Source: Paenibacillus contaminans
GTDB lineage: Bacteria > Bacillota > Bacilli > Paenibacillales > NBRC-103111
Direction of reading: 5' to 3'
Length of the DNA stretch: 64,000 nucleotides
Assembly (NCBI RefSeq): GCF_003285015.1
Contig: NZ_QMFB01000029.1
Span: forward strand, 1-64,000
Below are positions 42,463 through 49,834 of the stretch, piece by piece. The translations under genes were made by a program, and so were the position numbers. Under the pieces are notes generated by a model. It saw nothing but the letters and a program-made list of their open reading frames with translations, did not search any database and had not been told where the DNA came from. The first letter of the stretch is position 1, and the number at the start of each line of letters is the position of its first letter.

Positions 42463-42837
42463 TCAATTAATATCCATTATTCGTGCAAATTGCTCGCCAT
42501 TCCAAATGACGACAGCAAGATTATAGGCATGTTCTTGTCGTTTTCGAAAATACAATCTTCCCTTTACACCAGTTTCTCCGAACCCTTCATAACCAAGTTG
42601 TGTAAGTTTATTCGTTACGGAATTGCTCAACTCAAGCGTTTTCACGCCTATCAAAACATCAATAATTGGTTTTGCAAACATCCCGATTACCGAGGTACTG
42701 CCGAAATGCTGGATGTCGATAGCATCATCTCGGAAAGCTTTAAGAAGATTTATTTTTTCGTTTTGAAATAAGGCAATCCACTTTTCATCATAAGGAATCA
42801 CACTAATAACCTCGTCAATTCCCATCCCAAATTTCAC
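42463..42837 (-). CDS. GrpB-family protein, C-terminally truncated
   Basis: A GrpB/nucleotidyltransferase-fold protein. It starts with GTG at 42837 (AGGAG upstream) and has IPYDEKWIALFQNEK, IQHFGSTSVIGMFAKPIIDV and GVKGRLYFRKRQEHAYNL. Family members are ~165-180 residues and go on with a FRDYLR...LK segment; this one stops at 124 after NGEQFARIMDIN. The end is therefore probably lost, with the acetamidase gene starting 12 bases later. The loop normally reading GLxxKPIIDI here has IGMFAKPIIDV. Likely inactive or a reduced form. Confidence 0.7.
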   Translation of the reverse strand: MKFGMGIDEVISVIPYDEKWIALFQNEKINLLKAFRDDAIDIQHFGSTSVIGMFAKPIIDVLIGVKTLELSNSVTNKLTQLGYEGFGETGVKGRLYFRKRQEHAYNLAVVIWNGEQFARIMDIN

Positions 42838-42946
42838 TCCCTCTCCTCAACTTCCAGTCAGTATTTACCGCACGCAGGGCAACACAGTAAATATTCTTAT
42901 ATTTCAAGAAAAAAGCCGCCTTCTAGGCGACCTCGCTTTTAACAAT

Positions 42947-43495
42947 TCACAGTTGGTAGGATTTCTTAGGGTTATTTGCGACCAGTGGGCGTAAGTTGTC
43001 AACGAATTTCGCTGCTTCTTTCGATCCGGGAACAATATCACAAAATACTAACGAAGCTAATTTACCATTTGCATTTATGTAATTAATAATCAAATATCCG
43101 GTAATCGTTCTCTTTTTTTTGCTAATTATGCCATTATGAGCGTTACTTTTAATGGTCTGAGAAATTTTCACATCCATTTTGAAATCGGCGACACTAATCT
43201 GTTCCATTCCAATACTAAACACACTTCTGCCATTCTCTATGATTACTTTATGATCAGATAAAAATAAATGGCATTGAGATCCATTTGCGACTGGAAGACC
43301 ATTGACATGACGCAAAGTTACCATCATTTTCGAACCTCTATCGGCAAGAAGTTGCTTTCTCTCCCTTTTGCCCTTAATAGTAATCCTTACTCCAAAAACA
43401 ATGATCAACGCTAGCACGGCTATAAAAACCAATCCAGCCGTTATTGCAATGGTTATCTCGAGTTCGGTTAAATCCTTGTATGCAGCAACCGACAA
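42947..43495 (-). CDS. Membrane-anchored hypothetical protein with PH-like domain
   Basis: A 182-residue protein: TM at about 14-36, a basic stop-transfer (KGKRERKQ), then a ~130-residue cytoplasmic beta-rich domain (VTLRHVNGLPVANGSQCHLF..., TGYLIINYINANGKLASLVF) that resembles small PH-like/YdhT domains. The start is TTG at 43495, eight bases after GGAGGGG. No specific family name is certain. Stand-alone gene. Confidence 0.55.
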   Translation of the reverse strand: MSVAAYKDLTELEITIAITAGLVFIAVLALIIVFGVRITIKGKRERKQLLADRGSKMMVTLRHVNGLPVANGSQCHLFLSDHKVIIENGRSVFSIGMEQISVADFKMDVKISQTIKSNAHNGIISKKKRTITGYLIINYINANGKLASLVFCDIVPGSKEAAKFVDNLRPLVANNPKKSYQL

Positions 43496-43687
43496 AGAAG
43501 CTCCCCTCCACCTTTTTACTATATATTACCACATCCTTCGAAAGTGGGGCTACTTCTATTCTAAAAAGATATAACCGGATTCAACAATTTTCCACTCATT
43601 ATTCTACCAAACCAGCTCACACATTAATACGACATTATGTCGTCCCATTGCTGACGTAAAAGCCACTCTTTCACTTTTTCCTTTGGG

Positions 43688-43752
43688 GGTTCAGCTAAAC
43701 GGGGCTATCGGCGAAAAATATGAAGGAGCTTGTCACGGCGTGACAGCTCCTA
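43688..43752. repeat. TAACGGG-type core in inverted orientation plus hairpin
   Basis: ggttcagctaaacggggcta (43689-43708) is the core read in the opposite direction to all others in the window. Next to it is a hairpin AGGAGCT-TGTCACG / GCGTGACA-GCTCCT (43721-43750). Confidence 0.6.
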
Positions 43753-43810
43753 GAAATCCAAATGGTCAGCGTAAGCAATATTCTCTTTCGCCATCCCCTT
43801 AAATTATGTA

Positions 43811-44644
43811 CTACTTTGTAAAGGTGCTTAGTAATGACGGCCATACGGAAAGTTTCTCACTGCAGGATGGACATATTGTTTCCCCCGCTAAATAATGCAG
43901 ATGCTCGGTCAATGTTTGCTCTCCGATAGCTGCCGCCCGCTCCGCTAATGTTCGTACTTCTTCATCAGGAAATGACGTGACTGGGACAATCACTTGAGGT
44001 TCTTGACCCGTGTGAAAGACGGGATCGTGTTCAAAGGCTTGAAGAATTCCTGCTTGGTCTTCAGTAGGCCATAAATACACATCTTCCTCGCAAGCCGGAC
44101 AGACGGCGACATACTCATCACCTTCACTGAACGTCATCAACATATTGGCAGGGATATATGAGCCGCGATAAGCAGCATCCGCAATAAGGATGTAACGCTT
44201 CTCTATCTCATCCATAGTTTGTTGGGCTGTATAGGCGAACACTTCCTTTGTAAGCGTCCTTAGCTTGTCAATTGCCTCTACATATTCTCTGTACAATTCA
44301 GTGCAAACAGAGCTACTTACATCCTCAGCTAGTTCAGCCCATGATGCCGGGAATGGTGCCTCATCTCTCCCATCGCGGCTTGCCTCGATGATACCGCAAT
44401 TGATAAACAGTTCTTTGCGCACTTCCGCATCCGAAGTGGAGCATGCTAGCTGTGCCAAAAACGGCATCGCTGCGTAAGTAGCCGTATATATCGTGTTTTG
44501 ATGGAACAAATATTCCTGAAAGAGTTCGTCAAAAACCTCTTGGCTATACTCCTGCATCAGCTTCTGCAATAACACAGGTACGTTGTCTGCAGAACCATAC
44601 GGACCTTTCAGCTTACCCCATACATCGCTATCCCACTTAATCAA
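43811..44644 (-). CDS. Hypothetical protein with HEAT-like N-terminus and zinc-ribbon-like motifs
   Basis: A 277-residue soluble protein. The N-terminal half is helical (ATYAAMPFLAQLACSTSDAE), like HEAT-repeat or ankyrin-type immunity proteins. The C-terminal part has two CxxC knuckles, CPACEEDVYLW and CPSCSEKLSVW, spaced about 80 residues, suggesting a bound zinc. The start is TTG at 44644 with GGAGGG upstream. I cannot assign a family; the genomic neighbourhood (immunity proteins) makes a defence-related role plausible. Confidence 0.55.
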   Translation of the reverse strand: MIKWDSDVWGKLKGPYGSADNVPVLLQKLMQEYSQEVFDELFQEYLFHQNTIYTATYAAMPFLAQLACSTSDAEVRKELFINCGIIEASRDGRDEAPFPASWAELAEDVSSSVCTELYREYVEAIDKLRTLTKEVFAYTAQQTMDEIEKRYILIADAAYRGSYIPANMLMTFSEGDEYVAVCPACEEDVYLWPTEDQAGILQAFEHDPVFHTGQEPQVIVPVTSFPDEEVRTLAERAAAIGEQTLTEHLHYLAGETICPSCSEKLSVWPSLLSTFTK

Positions 44645-44873
44645 GCTTTCCCTCCGTTCCTAATTGCCAACTTCTACTTAATTGTATCAAATAAAAAAAC
44701 TGGAACCAGTGCCCAGCATCCTATCTTACAACTAAATCGAACACATTTAGTACCGTACTTGTTCGCAACTTTTTAGCGAATTTGAGCCATTGATTGAAAT
44801 AGTTAGAAAAGCACGCCATCTTTTATAAGAAGAAAGCCCGAAGATATGAGAGTTAAATAGATAGATCCTCAAG
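44645..44873. other. Gene-free interval
   Basis: No coding frame supported. A/T-rich upstream of the gene ending at 43811; it probably contains that gene's promoter, but no -35/-10 pair could be fixed. Confidence 0.35.
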
Positions 44874-44938
44874 TTCTTGTCGTCCGTTGTCCGATTAAAA
44901 AACAAAAACCCGCTAGTTATGCGGGTTTTTGAATCGAG
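44874..44938. terminator. Terminator of the second carbohydrate operon (two-hairpin repeat, reduced copy)
   Basis: Strong stem AAAAACCCGC / GCGGGTTTTT around tagttat (44905-44930). The preceding ttcttgtcgtccgttgtccg and attaaaaaac match the left part of the element at 55566, with the 3' arm of the first hairpin deleted. It lies 47 bases after the stop of the sialidase-like gene and works in both directions. Confidence 0.75.
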
Positions 44939-44984
44939 CTATATTCTTGACATCCGATGGCCGTCGCGTCCGTGGCCCGGGCCT

Positions 44985-46034
44985 TCAGCTTCCATAGAAC
45001 CACTCCGTGGGGATGGCGGCGACGCGAAGATCGATCCTGTCTTGCAGCCGCCAGTCTGCCAGGTATTCGCAAGTCCAATAGTTCACAATCGCCGTGCCGG
45101 CGGAAGTGAACCGGCAGCCGGGATTGGAATAGGCGCGGCGTTCATCGCTCTCAATATCGCGTAGTAATTGCCATGTCCGGCCTTCATCCCGGGACACCGC
45201 CGCAGTAAGCGGGTTGCGCGGGCCATAGTGCGAGCGGAAGGACGGGTTGTACTCAGTGTTGTTCCAAATCATGAGCAAATCCCCCGTTGCCGGAATCCGG
45301 GTCAGCTCCGGACATGATTCCGGCGTGCGCAGACCGGTCGTCTGAGGCAGCGACCAGGTGATTCCCTCCGTCGTCGAAGCCGATAGGAACAAGGAGCCGA
45401 GCTGATTGCGCATGACCATGAGCACCCGGCCGTCCCTCGTCTCTTCCACATGCGGCTCCATCGCGCCGCGCATAGGCAAATGGATGCGGTGATCCGCCTC
45501 GCGCCAAGTGAGGCCATCATCATCGCTCAACAAGACGGCGATGGCGAAGCTGTATTCGGGCGGGGGTGCCCCCTCGACCGGAGAGGCGGTCGGCAGCAGC
45601 AGCCGCCCGGAGTTCAGCCGCTTCACGACTGCATTGCATAGGTTGTATGACGACCTCTTTGCGAACACGGCATACGGCCGAAAGGTAACGCCCTCGTCAT
45701 CGGATTTCCATGTGTGGAAGGTGTTGTCGAAGGGCAACACGGAATGCCGCCGCATGAAGATCAACAAAATGCCGCCATCCCGGCTGCGTATCAGATTGGG
45801 CGAGTACACGTTCACATCCCCCGGCGCGGTCTCCGTCAAGACGCGATGCCGTTCCCAAGTCAAACCTCCGTCCGCGGACTCTTTCGCCGCCAGCCGCGTT
45901 TTGTCGAAATCGTCGCCTTCGCTACCGAATTCCATATAGACGAGCAGCAAGCGGCCATCCTTCAGTTCCACCACATCGCCCTCGCTCTTGCGGGCATAGT
46001 CGGGCGTGCTTTCCGATACGGTTGTAATGTACAT
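44985..46034 (-). CDS. Sialidase-like (BNR) beta-propeller enzyme, no signal peptide
   Basis: A 349-residue protein. Asp-box motifs of the sialidase superfamily recur: SADGGLTW, SDDEGVTF, SDDDGLTW and SRDEGRTW (plus degenerate STTEGITW), with MRGAMEPHVEETRDGRVLMV in the middle. It lacks a secretion signal, so it should act in the cytoplasm on imported oligosaccharides. The start is ATG at 46034, eight bases after GGGGG; the longer frame to 46109 is unlikely. It is the last gene of the second YesMN/ABC locus, the same position as the giant secreted enzyme in the first. Glycosidase specificity is unknown. Confidence 0.78.
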   Translation of the reverse strand: MYITTVSESTPDYARKSEGDVVELKDGRLLLVYMEFGSEGDDFDKTRLAAKESADGGLTWERHRVLTETAPGDVNVYSPNLIRSRDGGILLIFMRRHSVLPFDNTFHTWKSDDEGVTFRPYAVFAKRSSYNLCNAVVKRLNSGRLLLPTASPVEGAPPPEYSFAIAVLLSDDDGLTWREADHRIHLPMRGAMEPHVEETRDGRVLMVMRNQLGSLFLSASTTEGITWSLPQTTGLRTPESCPELTRIPATGDLLMIWNNTEYNPSFRSHYGPRNPLTAAVSRDEGRTWQLLRDIESDERRAYSNPGCRFTSAGTAIVNYWTCEYLADWRLQDRIDLRVAAIPTEWFYGS

Positions 46035-46118
46035 CGCGAATTCCCCCTCATTAATCGTCTCTCGACAGCCGGCTAACTCCCTGCTTCCCCTTTTAACAGC
46101 AACCGCCACGGCTTCGGA

Positions 46119-47018
46119 TCAGCCTTTCAGCGAACCCATCATGATGCCTTTGACAAAATATTTCTGCAGCCACGGGTAGATCAGCACGATCGGCCCAATC
46201 GACAACAGCGTGATGCCGGATCGGACGTTGCTGAGCGACAGTTCGGCCTGCTGGGCGTTATCGCTCAGCACCAGATCGTTGTATTGCTGGCTGACCGAGG
46301 TGAGCATCTCCCGCATGATGACCTGAATGACAGTCAGATCGCGGTCCCGGATATAAATCATCGCGTCGAACCAGGCATTCCAGTGGCCGACCGCTCCCCA
46401 CAGGGCCACAGTCGCCAGCACGGGCGTGGACACCGGCAGAATAATTCGGAATAAAATCGTCCAGTATCCGGCGCCGTCCATGAGCGCGGATTCCTCCAGC
46501 GCGGCGTCGAGCGACATCAAATAATTGCGCATGATGATGATGCTGAATATGGCTACAGCGCCCGGGAGAATCAGAACCAGGAAATTATCCAACAGACCCA
46601 AACTTTTGATCAACAAATAAGAAGGAATCAGGCCGCCGGAGAAAAACATCGGAATAATAAAATACGCGGTCACCGTACTCCGAAACGGCAACTCCCGCTT
46701 GGCGAGCGGGTAAGCGGCCAGCACCGTAAACAGCAGCTCCAGCGCGGTCCCCGACACCGTTCTCAGGATCGAGTTCAGATAAGGCCGAATAATCTCGTCA
46801 TACGAAAACAGGAACTTGTAGGCTTCCAGGGACCATGTTTTCGGCCAGAAATGAAAGCCTAACGAAGTAGCCTCCAAAGCTGTGGAGAACGACAGGATGA
46901 CGACCTGCCAGAACGGGTACAGGATGAGCAGAACGAGCAGCCCCATCAACCCGATGTTCAGCGTATCGAACCACCAGCCCGGGCGCAGCCGCGCGCGAGG
47001 TCGAACAGGATGGGCCAT
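46119..47018 (-). CDS. Carbohydrate ABC transporter permease (YtcP type)
   Basis: A 299-residue CUT1 permease with six TM segments and the EAA loop (ALEESALMDGAGYWTILFRI). It ends KGIMMGSLKG, the family's C-terminus. The chosen start is ATG 47018; the alternative GTG 47027 overlaps the upstream stop. It is translationally close to the LplB-type gene (three bases). No ATPase in the locus. Confidence 0.88.
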   Translation of the reverse strand: MAHPVRPRARLRPGWWFDTLNIGLMGLLVLLILYPFWQVVILSFSTALEATSLGFHFWPKTWSLEAYKFLFSYDEIIRPYLNSILRTVSGTALELLFTVLAAYPLAKRELPFRSTVTAYFIIPMFFSGGLIPSYLLIKSLGLLDNFLVLILPGAVAIFSIIIMRNYLMSLDAALEESALMDGAGYWTILFRIILPVSTPVLATVALWGAVGHWNAWFDAMIYIRDRDLTVIQVIMREMLTSVSQQYNDLVLSDNAQQAELSLSNVRSGITLLSIGPIVLIYPWLQKYFVKGIMMGSLKG

Positions 47019-47020
47019 AA

Positions 47021-47974
47021 TTACCACACTCCGTAGTCGCTGTGTTTGCGAACGAATTGATTGACGGTGACGAGCAGGATGACGCCCACCACATTTTTGA
47101 ACAAGCCGACCGCCGCGGAGTAATCGAAGCGAACCTCGAGCATCCCGACCCGGTATACGTACGTATCGATAATATCGGCCACTTCGTACACAAGCGGATT
47201 GTACAAGTTCAGAATCTGATCGAAGCCGCCCGATAAAATATTCCCCAGCCGCAAAAGAAACAAAATCGTAATGACAGGCACAAGAGACGGGATGGTGATA
47301 TGGATCATTTTCTGAAAACGATTGGCCCCGTCCGATTCCGCCGCTTCATACAGCTCAGGCGAGATGGAAGCGATGGAAGCCAGGTAGATGATGGAGGCCC
47401 ACCCGATCTCCTTCCACACATCCGTAATCAGAAGCAGCGGCACGAAGAACAATTTGCTGGACAAAAAGTTGATCGGCTCCCCGCCGAACAAGGTAACGAC
47501 GTAATTCACAACGCCGCGCTGGGGCGACACGATTTCCACGACCATGCTGGCGACGATAACCCAGGACAGGAAGTGGGGCAAATACGAGATGCTCTGCACC
47601 GTCCGTTTGAAAAATCGGGTCCGCAACTCGTTAAGCAGCAGGGCGAACAAAATCGGCATCGTAAATCCGAATACGAGACGCACCAGGCTGATGACAAACG
47701 TATTGCGCAGCGCCCGCAAAAAGACGAAATCGTTCAGCATGGAGCGGAAATGCTCGAAGTTGTTCCACGGACTGTCCCATATCCCCAGCCCCGGGCGATA
47801 ATCCTTAAATGCGATCAATACGCCGTACATCGGGGCATAATGAAACACCGCCAAATGCACGACAGGGAGCAGCAGCATTAAATAGAGCATTTTCATCCGC
47901 TTCCATTTTTTTCGGAGAACGCCCCGGTCCGCAGCGGTCCGAGGAGCGGCATGCGCCTTCATAGGTGCTTCCAT
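47021..47974 (-). CDS. LplB-type ABC transporter permease
   Basis: A 317-residue CUT1 permease with APMYGVLIAFKDYRPGLGIW at the N-terminus, six TM segments and an EAA loop (LYEAAESDGANRFQKMIHIT). The start at 47974 follows GGAG. It has a 25-residue basic N-terminal extension before the first TM. It corresponds to the LplB gene of the first locus (32025-32915). Confidence 0.88.
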   Translation of the reverse strand: MEAPMKAHAAPRTAADRGVLRKKWKRMKMLYLMLLLPVVHLAVFHYAPMYGVLIAFKDYRPGLGIWDSPWNNFEHFRSMLNDFVFLRALRNTFVISLVRLVFGFTMPILFALLLNELRTRFFKRTVQSISYLPHFLSWVIVASMVVEIVSPQRGVVNYVVTLFGGEPINFLSSKLFFVPLLLITDVWKEIGWASIIYLASIASISPELYEAAESDGANRFQKMIHITIPSLVPVITILFLLRLGNILSGGFDQILNLYNPLVYEVADIIDTYVYRVGMLEVRFDYSAAVGLFKNVVGVILLVTVNQFVRKHSDYGVW

Positions 47975-48040
47975 AACAGGCTCCTTTCATCAAAAGCGCG
48001 GGCGATTGGCCCCGCTGGACCAGTCGCCCGCTCGCCGCCG

Positions 48041-49738
48041 TTATTTTTTGCGCAGGTCCGCGGTTTTAGGCGCCTTTTCCAGCTCGGCCGTCATTTCTCT
48101 GCCGCCGTTGTCCAGGTAGTTTTTCACATAATTGTCCCAAGTGGAATCGATATTCAATTCCCCGGTAATCGCCTTGAACATGTACTCGTCGGTGATCGTT
48201 TTCAGCTTGGCTGTATATTTGGCACGAAGCTCGTTATATTTCGTCTCGTTGAAGTAATCGTATCTCGCGTTCGCATAAACCGTCTTCCGGCCTGCTTCGA
48301 CGCCCCAGTAAGCGTCAAGCAGCTTGAGCGTATACGAATCGTTCCAAATCGGCGTCACCGCGACGGGACGCATGACGTGATTGTAGTAAAAGACGCCTAC
48401 CGCCTCCCGTTCCGCATCGTTCTTCTTGAGAATCGCTGCCGATTTTTTCGGCGTGCCTTCCCAAGCGAAGTCGACTCCTTCTTCCCCGAACTGAGTCAAC
48501 ATATTTCCGTCAAAATCCAGATTGATGTAGTCGAACATTTGCAGGATACGGATCAGCTTCTCATCCGAGACATCCTTGCGGATAACGGCCGAATAAGAGA
48601 AGCCGTCTACACCGTTTCCGTTGGACGGCGCGCCTTGTTTGCCGTTCGGGCCGATCGGAGGAGGAGCGAACAAAATTTTCACGCTCGGGTCCTTCAGCAC
48701 GAGATTGCCCGGTGGACGGGTTTGCGTATAAGGGACCAGAGCAGCCGATTGATGCAAAGCCTGTGCGCTGCCGTATTTGCCCGTCGCGAATTTTTCCCAG
48801 CTTTTCGTCAGATTAAGCGTAGTGAATTCGGGATCGATGATGCCTCTTTTGTACCAGTCGGCCATTTGCTTCAAGTAATTCTTATAGCCGTTACTGATTG
48901 CAGAATGGAGCAGCTTGCCGTCCTCTTCCACAAACTGCCCCAACCCGAAACCGAATGCGCCCATAAGCGTGGCCTGGGTATTGGACGGAGATTCATAGTC
49001 GAGCATCGGGCCGTACGTATCCTTCTTGCCGTTGCCGTCCGGGTCCTGATTGACGAACGCCTCGTACATCTTCGTTTCTTCCTCGATCGTGAACGCCTCG
49101 GTGGTGTAGTAGATGCGCTCCAACCCGCCTGACGTGCCAAGCTGCGTTACGGTCCCCTTCGGCTTGATGCCGAGTTTCTCCATCCAGTCGAGCCGGTACG
49201 CCTGCCCCCAGAACTGATTGACCGTCGTATCGACGTAACCGGTGAGCGCATAAAATTCATCTGTCTTGCCCGGCACCAAATTCACCTTGAAGCCGGTTCC
49301 GTACGAGTCTAGCAAGGCGGCGTATTTCGGAGCATACTTGACGATCATCTCTTTGGGGATGCTGCGGGTCACGCCGTCGCGATACAGCTTGCTCGGATCG
49401 TCCAGCGTGTAGGCGTAGTCCGGCAGCTCGCCGGAGGCGACCATCAGGTTGCGCTGCTCGGCGCTGTTGATGTCGATTTTCCGGTTGATCAGCTTCACGT
49501 TGAATTTCTTTTCGAGCATCTGCTGGATCTTGTTGTTGTCCTCGACCTTGCCCCGGGCCCCTTGTCCGACCCAACTGATCTCCAGCTTCTTGGACATGGC
49601 ATCCGCCGTTGCCGCTGGCGTCCCTGTCCCGGGAGCGGCCGTTGGGCTGGCGGACTCCGGACTGCCTGAGCTTGAGCAAGCGCTCGTAACGACCAGCAGG
49701 ATACCTAGCGTGACGGCCAATGATTTTTTGCCTGCCAT
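48041..49738 (-). CDS. Extracellular solute-binding lipoprotein (LplA type)
   Basis: A 565-residue lipoprotein with lipobox VTSAC (Cys 21) and a Ser/Ala/Pro linker. A calcium-loop-like motif NQDPDGNGKKDTYGPM is present, as in the first locus. The start at 49738 follows GGGGG. An 18-base motif shared with the divergent enzyme gene lies 24 bases before the start (49763-49780). It should deliver an oligosaccharide to the two permeases. Confidence 0.88.
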   Translation of the reverse strand: MAGKKSLAVTLGILLVVTSACSSSGSPESASPTAAPGTGTPAATADAMSKKLEISWVGQGARGKVEDNNKIQQMLEKKFNVKLINRKIDINSAEQRNLMVASGELPDYAYTLDDPSKLYRDGVTRSIPKEMIVKYAPKYAALLDSYGTGFKVNLVPGKTDEFYALTGYVDTTVNQFWGQAYRLDWMEKLGIKPKGTVTQLGTSGGLERIYYTTEAFTIEEETKMYEAFVNQDPDGNGKKDTYGPMLDYESPSNTQATLMGAFGFGLGQFVEEDGKLLHSAISNGYKNYLKQMADWYKRGIIDPEFTTLNLTKSWEKFATGKYGSAQALHQSAALVPYTQTRPPGNLVLKDPSVKILFAPPPIGPNGKQGAPSNGNGVDGFSYSAVIRKDVSDEKLIRILQMFDYINLDFDGNMLTQFGEEGVDFAWEGTPKKSAAILKKNDAEREAVGVFYYNHVMRPVAVTPIWNDSYTLKLLDAYWGVEAGRKTVYANARYDYFNETKYNELRAKYTAKLKTITDEYMFKAITGELNIDSTWDNYVKNYLDNGGREMTAELEKAPKTADLRKK

Positions 49739-49762
49739 TGTACAATCCCCCTAACATGAATG

Positions 49763-49780
49763 TGATACAAGTCAAGTATA
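49763..49780 (-). promoter_or_regulatory. 18-base motif upstream of the solute-binding gene
   Basis: On the minus strand TATACTTGACTTGTATCA; the divergent enzyme gene has TATACTTGACCTGTATAA at 53589-53606, 16 of 18 identical, at about the same distance from its start. The motif contains a -10-like TATACT and an ATAC/GTAT dyad. It is likely the promoter core shared by genes controlled by the second YesN. Confidence 0.5.
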
Positions 49781-49834
49781 GATAATTTCGGAGGGCGGCC
49801 ATGACAAGATCATTCGAACTTCCTAACACAATTT

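Noticed and set aside
47951-49132. 393-codon ORF on the + strand
   Set aside because: It is antisense to the solute-binding lipoprotein gene, arginine- and histidine-rich, without a ribosome binding site: a shadow frame of GC-rich coding DNA. The same applies to the + strand frames at 28951-29625, 29818-30375, 51413-52018 and 54457-55377.
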